From Dactylorhiza incarnata (Eukaryota > Streptophyta > Magnoliopsida > Asparagales > Orchidaceae): a DNA stretch of 64,000 nucleotides. Position numbers and translations under genes: made by a program. The stretch is from positions 7,254,001 to 7,318,000 of the forward strand of contig JAWHQI010000068.1 in the NCBI GenBank assembly GCA_033032865.1, written 5' to 3'. Of the stretch, positions 10,954 through 22,509 are shown in pieces; positions within the stretch are counted from its first letter, which is position 1, and every line of letters begins with the position of its first letter. The notes under the pieces were generated by a model that was given only the letters and a program-made list of their open reading frames with translations, was not told where the DNA came from and did not search any database.

Positions 10954-11941
10954 AACAATTGTAATATTTATTAATTTATTTTTAGCAACATTAATATAAT
11001 CCTGATACAAAATGAAAACACATTATTTGTGGTCATCAAAACATCATCGACTTATTTCCACGGAAACAACCATTAGTTTTAATTTTTATTTGCTTTAAGT
11101 ACAGCTTATTTCAACCAAAATGACTTTTAAGTTGAGCTACAAAATGGAAACATCTAGTTTTATTTCTCTTGGATTTATTAATGGCTAACCAAAATATCAA
11201 TTAGGACTGATATGATTTGGTTCCCTTAAGACTGATATTATTTGGATTTCAATAGTTTAGAGACTTATTTCAACAATTCAAAAGTTTATGGGCTGATTTC
11301 AAAAAGATCACATAGTTCAAGGTCATGAGTGAGACACGGGGCTCCGCCCCTACGATCAATCGCAACAGTATCCCGACAGTGATATTATACCGACTGTGAT
11401 AGCGTCCAGACCGCGACAGGCACAAGACTCCGCCCATATCAATTAATTAATGTAGTTTAAGATAAACAAATTATTAATTAATTAATAAAAAAAATAATTA
11501 TACATCATTTTTTTTTATTTTTTATACGATGTAATTAGATTAAAATAACAAAGCTGCATAATATTTTTCACTTGCATGTCTATTTAACAGTATTGGATGA
11601 TTTTACATTATCTGTATCCCACATGATGTGTATTCAGATCTTTATACAGTAGGAATTATCACGTAGTGGTGAGAAAGATTGTCCGTACGAAAACAGTAGG
11701 AATAATTTAAGCGTGCACTTTCATACGAGTGACTAGTGTAACGTGTTAGAATATTTTGATATTCTAATATTTATGAGGTTATTCATATCTTGATGCAATT
11801 ATTTAAGAAAAAAATTTAGGTGAGAATCTCTCACTTAGAAATAGGTGCGAGAGATAAATATGCGCTATTGAACCGAACAGGGCCTCACGGGATTTCAAAA
11901 TTTTCGTTCAAAAATTTTCTTTTCCGCGCCGAAATCCCGCC
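10954..11941. other. AT-rich spacer, nothing recognised
   Basis: No gene, no second copy in the window and no terminal repeats that I can support. A GC-richer patch at 11333-11440 is unlike its surroundings but unidentified. Confidence 0.4.
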
Positions 11942-12365
11942 TGTAACGCCCCGGAATTTTCGGCTATTATTTGAAATATATTGATGACGTCATAATAACG
12001 TAAGGGCGTTACGTTAGTGCGGAGTTAACGGTGCGCCGTCGTTTGCGCATTTTCGTATCCGTTCGGTCAAGTCGGCCAAATTTTGAGACTACCCGGAATT
12101 AGAAAATTTTACGTTAGGAAATTATATTATTTAATTTTAGGAAAACCCTTAAAGTTTCGTGGCGATTCGAGCGATTTTAGAGTCTCCGCGAATTTTTAGA
12201 AGATTTGCATGCTTTTGGCGTTGCCGTAAACTTCGGAAATTTATATCTCGAGAACGGTACGTCGGATTTTGATTTCAACTTCGCCGTTGGATTCGTAGCG
12301 CCGCCGTTCACCTTCGGTGCGATTTTCGTCGATTTCGGCGTTCGTTTATTCATTTGATAATAATG

Positions 12366-12366
<1 letters not shown>

Positions 12367-12415
<49 letters not shown>
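12367..12415. repeat. (TTA)n microsatellite
   Basis: About sixteen uninterrupted TTA/ATT triplets; a shorter (ATT)n run lies near 12570-12592. Confidence 0.95.
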
Positions 12416-12416
<1 letters not shown>

Positions 12417-13129
12417 GGTATATATATACATATTCGTTTATATCATGTATATTCGGTTAAACATTTGCCTATTCGTTTATATGGATTCGTGGAAATCCAA
12501 CTATATTAGGCTATAGGTATTAGTGGAAAGCCAACTTCAATTCTACGAAGTTATTATTATTCGGCTATATTCAATATTATTATTATTATTATTTTTATCT
12601 TTATTATAATTAAAGCAAATCGAAAACCCTATTTCCTTTCTTCCCGAGTCTTTGCGAAATCGTGAGCGGAGGCGTCGTTCCATGGACCTTCCGATCGCCA
12701 CCACCGGAGCTCTGGAGCACGAAATTTTCGCCGGAGCATAGATCTGGAAAGCTCACGCCGAGCTATTCGCGTGTGCGGTAAGTATTTCGAGTTTCGTAGA
12801 TTTTTGAGGTTGGAGTCGGTAGCCCTAACCCTCTTTTTTGCCTCAAAAGTTTCAGAGATCGTTCCTCGAGGTATTCTAGCGGTCGATCTGCGACGATGAG
12901 CAAGTTGGGGGTCATCTTCTTCGAAAGGTTTGAGGCATGTGGTGGACTCTTCCCCCTTGCCACGTTCTTGTTCGTTCTTTACCGTTCTTTCTACTTATAT
13001 CTTATTTAGACAAGTATTTTCAGATTCATTTTCAGCCAAAGACCCGTATCTTGTAAGAAATTCGTCAAGTTATTGTAGATTCGTCAAGTTACTCTCGTTT
13101 ATAATGTCGCCGAAATGCCCTTAAATAGA

Positions 13130-13646
13130 TTCATCGAAATATCCTCAAGTAGAATTCCTTTCCGCGTGATTTCGCCGGAATAGTTTAGGAATTCGTCGAA
13201 ATAGTTTTAGGCTTCCGGCCGAGTAGTCAAGTATTTTATGAAGTTCGTCAAAATATACGAATTCGCCGATCTCCCTCTAAGTCACAATTCGTCGATTATG
13301 TTCCGCCGAATTCGTCGATTATGTTCCGTCGACTTCGTCGAGTACCATAGGATTCGAAGAAATGATTTCGTGTAAGTTAAATCGGATAAGTCGAATTCGC
13401 CGAATTCATTTCGACGAATTCGTCATTTGGCGTTAGGACCGTTTCGAATAGATTTAGTCAATTTGTCGATATCATTTCGACGAATTCGTCGATAGGATTA
13501 GGCTTTCGCCGACTTCGTCGTTTTCCTTAGTATTTTCGCTAAGTGCCTTTGAGTTTCGTAGATAGTATTTCGACGAATCCGTCGATAGTATTTCGACGAA
13601 TTCGTCGATATCCCTTGGGTTCGTCGAATGCATTTCGACGAATTCG
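13130..13646. repeat. Degenerate palindromic repeat field (TCGACGAATTCGTCGA)
   Basis: Many partial copies of the 16-bp perfect palindrome TCGACGAATTCGTCGA and its relatives (ATTTCGACGAATTCGTCGAT) are scattered at irregular spacing. The field resumes at 21531-21600 on the other side of element A. Confidence 0.7.
13585..13646 (+). repeat. 62-bp target duplication, left copy
   Basis: Identical to 21531-21592 except one C/T difference. It directly abuts the left LTR of element A. Gypsy integration normally gives 5 bp, so this is exceptional. Confidence 0.85.
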
Positions 13647-14304
13647 TGATAAATAGAAAATATTGCATATTTTTAGTATAATTTCTAGCCTAATTTTGGG
13701 TATTTTTGTACATACAATATGCAAATTATTGAAATAATCACTTCTTTTTATATGTATATAAATATTCATATAAATTTTGTAAAAATAAGTAATTATACTT
13801 ATATAAGAATAAATTTGAGAATAAGATAGTATTATGTTTATAATATAAATATATAGAAATATATAATAAATAAACATAGTAATAATCATAATGTATATAT
13901 ATTAATAAATAAATATATATAATAAATAATAACAATATAATAAATAAATAAGATGTATAATAAAATATATATTATAATAATGATAAGAATATATATACAA
14001 TAATATGTAATAATAAGTATATATTATAAATAATCTGTAATAATATATAAGTATATTAATAATATGTAATAATAATAATAAGTATATATGTAATAATAAT
14101 AATATAATAATAATAATATGTAATAATAATAATATATAGTATATATAATAATATGTAATAATAATAAGTATATAAAAATAAATAAATAATAATCATAACA
14201 ATAATAATAATAATAATATATAATAATTAAGTTAGGGCTTGTGTTAATATAAAAATCTGTATCAAAATATAATATATATAAATATGTTCTTGTGTTTACA
14301 CATA

Positions 14305-14383
14305 GGAGTGCTTGGCCGAGTGGAGAGGGTTCATATTGATTTGAGCAAGGGGAGAGGAGGGTTCGAATCCGGGCGAGCGCAAA
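14305..14383 (+). ncRNA. tRNA-like pol III promoter segment in the 5' LTR
   Basis: Contains box A TGGCCGAGTGG (14313-14323) and box B GGTTCGAATCC (14360-14370), both perfect matches to the consensus of Ser/Leu-type tRNA genes, 36 bases apart. The acceptor stem does not close well, so this is a tRNA-derived (SINE-head-like) sequence, not a tRNA gene. Repeated at 20147-20225 in the other LTR. Confidence 0.7.
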
Positions 14384-14672
14384 CTTTTGCTGGATTAAAT
14401 CCAGCGCCCTGCCCACTGCTGCCCGCGCCCCTGCCCGCGCCGTGCCCTGCTGCCCAGCTGCCCGCGCCCGCCAGCTCAACCCGCCAGCCCTGCACCTTCT
14501 AGAAGCCCACCAGCTAGCATCCAGCCCACCAGCTATCCGCAGCCCACCTTCTAGAACCAGTCCAGCTGCTCTTCTTCTAGAGAATCCAGCAAGTGATCAA
14601 TTCAAGCTTGGCTACCCCACCTTCCCAAGCTTTCTTTCTTTCTTTTTTGCTATTGGCACCCCACTTCTTGCC

Positions 14673-14680
14673 TATAAATA
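14673..14680 (+). promoter_or_regulatory. TATA box of element A 5' LTR
   Basis: TATAAATA about 300 bp downstream of the pol III boxes; followed by T-rich transcribed-leader-like sequence. Predicted pol II promoter of the element. Confidence 0.65.
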
Positions 14681-15690
14681 AGAGGGGTTGGCCATAGGTT
14701 TTTGGGTTCACAAATCCTAAATAGTTTAGGGGATTTGTGTTCCACCTTTTTGTTTTAGTTTGTGTTTTTATTTTTTTTCTTCTCTTTGTTTCCCTATGTA
14801 TCCTCTCTTAGTATGTAATAATTTGTTTTGCTTAAATAAATAGTTCTTGTTCATATTGTTCTTCAAGTTCTAAGTGTTCATCTTATTGATTTTTTTTTTG
14901 TGTTTTGTTCTTCTTTTGTTTTGCTTAGATTTATTTTTTGTTTTATTTTTTTTTGTTGTTGTTCTCCTTTTTGTTCTTATTTTATTTTAGTTTAGTTTTA
15001 TGTTATGTTATGTGTTAATTTTTTATGTAGAGTGTGTGTGTGTGTATGAGAGTTAGTTTTACTATTTTGTATTTTTCTTTTAATTTTAGTAGATTTCATT
15101 TAGTGTGTGTGTGTGTGTATGAGATTATTGTTCTTCTTTTATTTTATTTTTTGTTGGGTGTGTGAGTGTATGAGAATAGTTTTAAATGCTTTCATAATTA
15201 GTTTTAAATGCTTTCATAATTAGTTTTAAAGCTTTGATAATTAGATTTTATGGCTTTCATAATTAGATTTTAATGCTTTCTTTATCGCTTTCATAAACTA
15301 GCTTTTCTGCTTTATTTACAGCTTTCATAGGTAGCTTTTCTGCTTTCTTTAAAGCTTTCATAACTTAGCATTTTCTGTCTTTTCTATCGCTTTTCTTGGT
15401 TTTTGCTAAACGCACACCAAGCCCGCGATTGTTACGTTTTTCTTTTTGTCATGCTTTTCTTTTTGTTATTCAAATTAATGCATAAACTTTCATCCTTTTA
15501 TACCCGATAAAACAATACGCGTAGCTCGAAGTAACAATACTCGACGGGACCCAGGACTAATACGATTATATTATGATATTTATATCATATATATACTACA
15601 CGCGATAGGTGCGCTTGCCTCTTAGCAAATTAAATAAAATTATTTTCTTACCGAATCTATTTCGGGAAAATAATTTTCCTATCAAGTTTT

Positions 15691-15708
15691 TGGCGCCGTT
15701 GCCGGGGA
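15691..15708 (+). other. Element A primer binding site, tRNA-Asp
   Basis: TGGCGCCGTTGCCGGGGA, an exact complement of the 3' end of plant tRNA-Asp(GUC), six bases after the LTR. The same site occurs in elements B and C. Confidence 0.95.
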
Positions 15709-17996
15709 ACACTTCGTCGATATTGCGAAAAGAGTTTACGTTATTGATTTTATCATCTTCAAAAATAAAAAAAAAATATAAAAAAACCATCTTACCAAAA
15801 AAATATATGTTCTTTCTTTTCATTAAGCCTTAATTTGTAAATATATAAAATTAAAAACCAAAAAAAATAATAATATATATGTTCTTTCTTTATATGCCTA
15901 TAAGAAAACAAAAAAAAAATGATAGGATTTCTATTTTGTTTTTCATTAAAGTTTTTATATGCATATTTGAAAACATATTATTTCAAATTTCAAAATGAAA
16001 AATAATAATGAAAAACTTTATAATCAAAATCAAAATGAATTCTAGGAATTTTAAGATAGGACAATAGATCGTTTTCTCGAAGTAGGATTACTCGACAGAC
16101 CCGAAAGGAGATTTTTGTCGATATTTTGAAAAGAGGAAACCCCGTTGCTTTTACCTTATTATTTCTACTTTTTCTTCCTTGCTTTTCATCTTAAAGCTTT
16201 TCTTTATTAATTTTGTTTTTTTCTTATGTTTTAATATAACTTTAAATATGTGTATTTTAAATGATGATGAAAACATAAGTAGAAAACTCCAAAAATATTT
16301 ATGGTTTTACTTTATATATATATTTCATGTTTTTTATAAATATTGAAAAAACCAAAAATCATATAAAAAAAATCACTTTGTTTTTCTCTTTTCTTGTTCT
16401 TATTATTTTTGTTTCTTTTTTTTAGTATCATTATGTATATATTTGTACATATAAGAAAATCAAAAAAAAAAATTTACTTAATGTATTTTCATTTTCCTTT
16501 GTTTTTGTTCTTTTCTTTTTATCCCTTATTTTTACTTAATATGTATATATGTAATAAAATTAAAAATCTAAAAAATGTATTATGATGAAAACTTATCTTA
16601 GATAAATCCAAAAAAAAAATCATTATAACTTTATTTTCTTTTTGTATATATATTTTTTGTTTCATTCATATTTTAATATGTGTATTATTACATATTTTTA
16701 TCATGTTAAAAAGAAAACCTAAAAAAAAAAAATAATGATGATGAAAATATTAAGTTGAAAAAATCCAAAAAAATATATATATGTTTTATTTCTTTCCTTT
16801 ACTTTCTCTTTGTTTTCTTTCTTAAGTTTTTTTATTATTATTACTTATTTAGTTTTATTTTGTATATAAATATGCATATAAAAAAATAAAAAATGATATG
16901 ATTTCTATTTTATTTTCATTAAGATTATATATGCATATTTAACAAAACAAAATAATATCTTAACTAAAATGACAAAATAATGGAAAACTTTAAAACATAA
17001 ATCTAAAAGAATTTTTGGAATTTTTGAGATAAAATAATAGTTAGTTTTCTCGAAGTAGGATTACTCGGCAGACCCGCGAGGGGATTTTTGTCGATATTTT
17101 GAAAAGGGGAAACCCTATTACTTTTATCCTTTCATTTCACTTCTTCTTCTTTGATTTTTATTTTAAAGTTTCTCTTTATTTTTTATTTTTATTAAATATA
17201 ATGGTTTTTATAATTATGCATATTTCAAAAATGATGAAGATATATTTAGAAAAATCCAAAAAAATAATAAATATATATATAGTTTTACTTTGTGTATATA
17301 TTTCATTCTTTTTGTGATATAAAAAAAACAAAAAAAATAATAAATGATCTTTTTACTTTGTTTTTCTTTCTTTTTTTTTGTTTTTGTACTTATTATTTTT
17401 GTTTCCTTTTTCTTTTTTTAGTATCATTATGTATATAATTGTACATATAAGAAAACTCCAAAAAATATGTTGTATCTTATTTTGTATCTTATTTTGTTCC
17501 CTTTTTTTTCTTTTTATTAAGTAATATTGTGTATATAAATGCACATAATTAAGAAAAATCCAAAAAATGATGAAAAAAGATGCTTTGTTTTTTTTGTATC
17601 TTTGTTTTTCTTCTTTTTTTGTTATTACTATTAAGTTTTAAAATATATATATATATATATATATATATAGTTTTGCTTTATTTATATAGGTTTTATTTTT
17701 TGTAACTTAGAAAAATGATAAAACAAACATAAAAAAACTTATAATTATATACATATATGTATATAATATAATCTTTTTTTTATCCCCCCCTTTTTTTTTT
17801 GTACATAAACCTTTATTATTATGTCTTAACATTTTTTGCAGGTAATTATTCCGGTTATCCCGTCTCCGAAATAGGGGCGTGCTTTTTCCCCCTGCTTTCC
17901 CCCCCCTTGTATTTTCTTTTTCCTCTTTTTCATGCTTTTGTACATATATAGAATTGTTCCTCATACTTACTTCAACATTGGGGACAATGTTGATTT

Positions 17997-18012
17997 TAAG
18001 TATGGGGGTATG
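17997..18012 (+). other. Internal polypurine-tract-like motif, element A
   Basis: TAAGTATGGGGGTATG resembles the terminal purine tract at 19474-19488 and follows the 17972 palindrome; a possible second plus-strand priming site. Confidence 0.4.
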
Positions 18013-19473
18013 GTATTATGTTTTCCCCCTTTGTAATTATTGTCCCCCATTTTTACTTAGAAAAAACCAAAAAAATGACAATAAATAAAATAGCAAATTT
18101 GTTACAACATAATCAAATTATGTTGCAACATCTTTGTCCCTCTTTTCATTTTTCATTTCTTTTTGTAAAATTTTAATATGTAAATACGTAACAAAATCAA
18201 AAATCCAAAAAATTATTAAATAACTTAAAAAAAAACATTCCAAAAATAATGTTTATATAATGTTTAATAATTTCGTAAACACAGGCACCCAATATAACAC
18301 CAAAAAAAAATTATATAAATTTTTATTTTCCTTTCTTTCTCTTCCTCTTTCTTTTTTAGTACTAATGTACATATTTTTAATAAAATTAAAACTCCAAAAA
18401 AAAAATGATGATGAAAAATCTTATCTAAAAAAAAAAAATCCAAAAATAGAATAAAACCCCTACTTAGCTTTTTGTTACTTCTAAGGCTAGGTTAGGTTTA
18501 TCTTTAAGCGTTTTCACTATTTTTGATTCACTAAAACCATTTTATTTGTATCATAGTTTGATGGTTTAAATTTTTGGAATTTTAGTAGTAAAAAATATCT
18601 TGTGATTTTAATTAAATTTGAGAACAAAACTTTTAGCACTACCTCGAGTTAACCCTAAATAGATTCGTTTTTGTATTAAATTGGCAAACCATCTTTAGAT
18701 TCAATTATTCTAACTCGAACTTGTGAAACTTTAGGAATATTCTAATCTACTAAATTTTGCTCTCAAATACTCTTTTATTATTCTAGTTTTTCTTTTGAAA
18801 CCCTCACCCCTTTAGCTTGGCATAAAAAGTAAAAGAAGAAGTTTTAAAAAGAAATCCTGTGTCAATGGGAATAAAGAGATTTCGTAAACACAGGCACCCA
18901 ATATTGTTAAAAGAAATCCCGTGTCAATGGGAATAAAAAAATTAATAATTCCGTAAACACGGGCATTGGGTTAAGTTGAGAAAAGATTTCATTTATCCCG
19001 CGTAAACCAACGCTGGGTATCAAAGCAAAACCACCAAAAAGGTGGGGTGAGAGGATACAATCCATCACCCCTAAATCTAAGCACTCTTCTTTTTGCCAAG
19101 GCTACCTTTTTCCCCTACCCCTTAGCCAATAAAATTGTAGGCTAGATTTTAATTTAAAAAGTTTGCGAGAGCATAATTAGTAGGTTTTATTCATTCTTAA
19201 AAATTTTCTTTAAAAAGTTAAAGTTTTATATAATTCTACTCTAACTAAAGGCGCCAAAGACTGCAATATTCGACGCTATTTAACTAACTTTAGAAGTCTC
19301 GCTAAAACTTTTTCGCTCTTTTTAAATCATCTTCATAATTTAGGACTTACCTCTTTAAATCTCCTAAATTTATTTCGATCTCACTTTTGATTAAATAAAA
19401 ACTTTAGTAATTAGAAATTTTATTAAACGTCTTATAGGTATCCCTTACTTTTGCTCTGGAATAGCAAAAGCTT

Positions 19474-19488
19474 AAGTATGGGGGTGTT
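19474..19488 (+). other. Element A polypurine tract
   Basis: AAGTATGGGGGTGTT directly precedes the 3' LTR and would prime plus-strand synthesis. Confidence 0.75.
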
Positions 19489-21530
19489 TGATAAATAGAA
19501 AATATTGCATATTTTTAGTATAATTTCTAGCCTAATTTTGGGTATTTTTGTACATACAATATGCAAATTATTGAAATAATCACTTCTTTTTATATGTATA
19601 TAAATATTCATATAAATTTTGTAAAAATAAGTAATTATACTTATATAAGAATAAATTTGAGAATAAGATAGTATTATGTTTATAATATAAATATATAGAA
19701 ATATATAATAAATAAACATAGTAATAATCATAATGTATATATATTAATAAATAAATATATATAATAAATAATAACAATATAATAAATAAATAAGATGTAT
19801 AATAAAATATATATTATAATAATGATAAGAATATATATACAATAATATGTAATAATAAGTATATATTATAAATAATCTGTAATAATATATAAGTATATTA
19901 ATAATATGTAATAATAATAATAAGTATATATGTAATAATAATAATATAATAATAATAATATGTAATAATAATAATATATAGTATATATAATAATATGTAA
20001 TAATAATAAGTATATAAAAATAAATAAATAATAATCATAACAATAATAATAATAATAATATATAATAATTAAGTTAGGGCTTGTGTTAATATAAAAATCT
20101 GTATCAAAATATAATATATATAAATATGTTCTTGTGTTTACACATAGGAGTGCTTGGCCGAGTGGAGAGGGTTCATATTGATTTGAGCAAGGGGAGAGGA
20201 GGGTTCGAATCCGGGCGAGCGCAAACTTTTGCTGGATTAAATCCAGCGCCCTGCCCACTGCTGCCCGCGCCCCTGCCCGCGCCGTGCCCTGCTGCCCAGC
20301 TGCCCGCGCCCGCCAGCTCAACCCGCCAGCCCTGCACCTTCTAGAAGCCCACCAGCTAGCATCCAGCCCACCAGCTATCCGCAGCCCACCTTCTAGAACC
20401 AGTCCAGCTGCTCTTCTTCTAGAGAATCCAGCAAGTGATCAATTCAAGCTTGGCTACCCCACCTTCCCAAGCTTTCTTTCTTTCTTTCTTTTTTGCTATT
20501 GGCACCCCACTTCTTGCCTATAAATAAGAGGGGTTGGCCATAGGTTTTTGGGTTCACAAATCCTAAATAGTTTAGGGGATTTGTGTTCCACCTTTTTGTT
20601 TTAGTTTGTGTTTTTATTTTTTTTCTTCTCTTTGTTTCCCTATGTATCCTCTCTTAGTATGTAATAATTTGTTTTGCTTAAATAAATAGTTCTTGTTCAT
20701 ATTGTTCTTCAAGTTCTAAGTGTTCATCTTATTGATTTTTTTTTTGTGTTTTGTTCTTCTTTTGTTTTGCTTAGATTTATTTTTTGTTTTATTTTTTTTT
20801 GTTGTTGTTCTCCTTTTTGTTCTTATTTTATTTTAGTTTAGTTTTATGTTATGTTATGTGTTAATTTTTTATGTAGAGTGTGTGTGTGTGTATGAGAGTT
20901 AGTTTTACTATTTTGTATTTTTCTTTTAATTTTAGTAGATTTCATTTAGTGTGTGTGTGTGTGTATGAGATTATTGTTCTTCTTTTATTTTATTTTTTGT
21001 TGGGTGTGTGAGTGTATGAGAATAGTTTTAAATGCTTTCATAATTAGTTTTAAATGCTTTCATAATTAGTTTTAAAGCTTTGATAATTAGATTTTATGGC
21101 TTTCATAATTAGATTTTAATGCTTTCTTTATCGCTTTCATAAACTAGCTTTTCTGCTTTATTTACAGCTTTCATAGGTAGCTTTTCTGCTTTCTTTAAAG
21201 CTTTCATAACTTAGCATTTTCTGTCTTTTCTATCGCTTTTCTTGGTTTTTGCTAAACGCACACCAAGCCCGCGATTGTTACGTTTTTCTTTTTGTCATGC
21301 TTTTCTTTTTGTTATTCAAATTAATGCATAAACTTTCATCCTTTTATACCCGATAAAACAATACGCGTAGCTCGAAGTAACAATACTCGACGGGACCCAG
21401 GACTAATACGATTATATTATGATATTTATATCATATATATACTACACGCGATAGGTGCGCTTGCCTCTTAGCAAATTAAATAAAATTATTTTCTTACCGA
21501 ATCTATTTCGGGAAAATAATTTTCCTATCA
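19489..21530 (+). repeat. Element A 3' LTR
   Basis: 2042 bp, same order of parts as the 5' LTR. The only difference noticed is an extra CTTT unit near 20470-20490. Confidence 0.95.
20147..20225 (+). ncRNA. tRNA-like pol III promoter segment in the 3' LTR
   Basis: Box A at 20155-20165 and box B at 20202-20212, identical to the 5' LTR copy. Transcription from here would read out of the element into the right flank. Confidence 0.7.
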
Positions 21531-21592
21531 ATAGTATTTTGACGAATTCGTCGATATCCCTTGGGTTCGTCGAATGCATTTCGACGAATTCG
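21531..21592 (+). repeat. 62-bp target duplication, right copy
   Basis: Abuts the 3' LTR end of element A; one mismatch to 13585-13646. Confidence 0.85.
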
Positions 21593-22509
21593 TCGTAAGG
21601 TTAGGTCCATCTTGGAATTGTTTTTCCGGGTTTTTCCGTGGTGTCTGTTTTGGTCAGGATTTTGTGAACCACTATTCCCAGTTGATTGTTTTTGGACTGT
21701 GGGTGGACGAAGTGGCCACTACCAGTGCCTGTTTTCTTTTCCATGGACGTGTAGACTGTTGGTTGTGTGGGCTGTAACCACAGCCATAGTGCTTTTGTTC
21801 CTTGGTTGTATGTTTTGGTCTGATGGTTGGTTAGGAAGAATGCCTCCGCCTCAGTACTGCTTTTGGCTGGGATAGTGATTCATTTCTTGGGCAACTCGAT
21901 ATCTTTTCCTTTGGACGTTGTTGGAATGTAATTTGACCGCACCTTGTGCTAGTCTTTCCTTACTTATTGGATGCTAATACTTCTTTATTAGATTTGCTGA
22001 TGTTCACAGCTATTTTTGATTGGGTTGGTAACCCTCTTTTGTTGAGTTTTCTCTTACTCTTTGATTATGATGTCTTTTCATGCCTTTGTGCTGAGGCATT
22101 CTTTTCTTTTGAATGCCTCAGGTTCGGATCTGTAGCAGGTGGAGCTGACCGAGTTCAGTTTTCTTCAGATTTGCAGTAGTTGTTTCCTTACTCTCACTTT
22201 GAGAGGTAGATTGTTGTTTTCTCTTCAAGACTTGTTAGGGTTGTGGGTTCGTGTTAGTCTGTTGACGCCCGTTGACTCAGTTATTTTATGTTGGACTTAT
22301 TCTTGCTATTTATATGCTACTACCGTTGTTTGCTATTTATGCAATTGCTCTCTGGGAAGGTTTTATGTTAGGATGCATGATAATTACTTTATATACAAAA
22401 ATGCATAATTCTACATACATGACATCTCTTTTAAAACTGTCATCCTTCTATTTTGAAACTCGTAAAAGAACTCTTTTTACTTATACTAAATATAGAAATT
22501 TCATATCAC
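21593..22509 (+). repeat. Continuation of the interrupted LTR-like sequence
   Basis: T-rich non-coding DNA that continues the sequence left of element A. No gene is recognised; open frames here lack motifs. It ends where the truncated copia LTR begins. Confidence 0.4.

Larger units (their letters stand above)
11942..13646 (+). repeat. Probable long gypsy LTR, 5' part (TGTAACGCCCC start)
   Basis: TGTAACGCCCCGG is a typical start of long chromovirus (Tekay/Del-like) LTRs in plants, and the following AT-poor, TTCG-rich non-coding sequence fits. There is no coding content. It continues after element A at 21593-22509 and is then cut by the copia element. A matching LTR end may be at 57302. Family assignment is by resemblance only. 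Confidence 0.4.
13647..15684 (+). repeat. Element A 5' LTR
   Basis: 2038 bp. From 13660 to 14280 it is an AT microsatellite-like field (TAATAA, TATATA). Then come a tRNA-like segment (14305), a GC-rich block (14395-14560), a TATA box (14673) and a T-rich R/U5 with (TG)n runs at 15030 and 15100. Ends in ATCA just before the primer site. Confidence 0.95.
15685..19488 (+). other. Element A internal region, non-coding, with direct repeats
   Basis: Very AT-rich, with no supported coding region. A block with TCTCGAAGTAGGATTACTCG and GTCGATATTTTGAAAAG occurs near 16071-16138 and again near 17047-17106, and a partial version sits just after the primer site (15716-15733): three roughly 1-kb spaced units. 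Near 18855-18970 two copies of a GTGTCAATGGGAATAAA / CGTAAACACAGG-type dyad occur, with a partial copy at 18273. CAACATTGGGGACAATGTTG (17972) is a 20-bp perfect palindrome of a kind seen in Athila-type elements. Confidence 0.7.
13647..21530 (+). mobile_element. Element A: non-autonomous LTR retrotransposon (LARD), tRNA-Asp primed
   Basis: 7884 bp: LTR 13647-15684, internal region 15685-19488, LTR 19489-21530. The LTRs begin TGATAAATAG and end CCTATCA, and by eye differ only by one 4-bp CTTT repeat unit. The primer site matches tRNA-Asp as in Athila-type gypsy elements. No gag, protease, reverse transcriptase or integrase is visible inside, so mobilisation must rely on a partner. The LTR identity implies recent insertion. 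It sits in the palindromic repeat field and is flanked by a 62-bp duplication. Confidence 0.9.

Noticed and set aside
14305..14383. A functional tRNA-Ser or tRNA-Leu gene in the LTR
   Set aside because: Box A and B are perfect, but the acceptor stem and anticodon arm do not form; tRNA-derived only.
14024..14479. 151-residue minus-strand frame full of Tyr/Ile (also at 19866-20321)
   Set aside because: Translation of an AT microsatellite plus the tRNA-like and GC-rich segment of the LTR; not a protein.
15691..15708. tRNA-Asp gene at the three TGGCGCCGTTGCCGGGGA sites
   Set aside because: Only the complement of the tRNA 3' end is present, in each case just after an LTR: these are primer sites.
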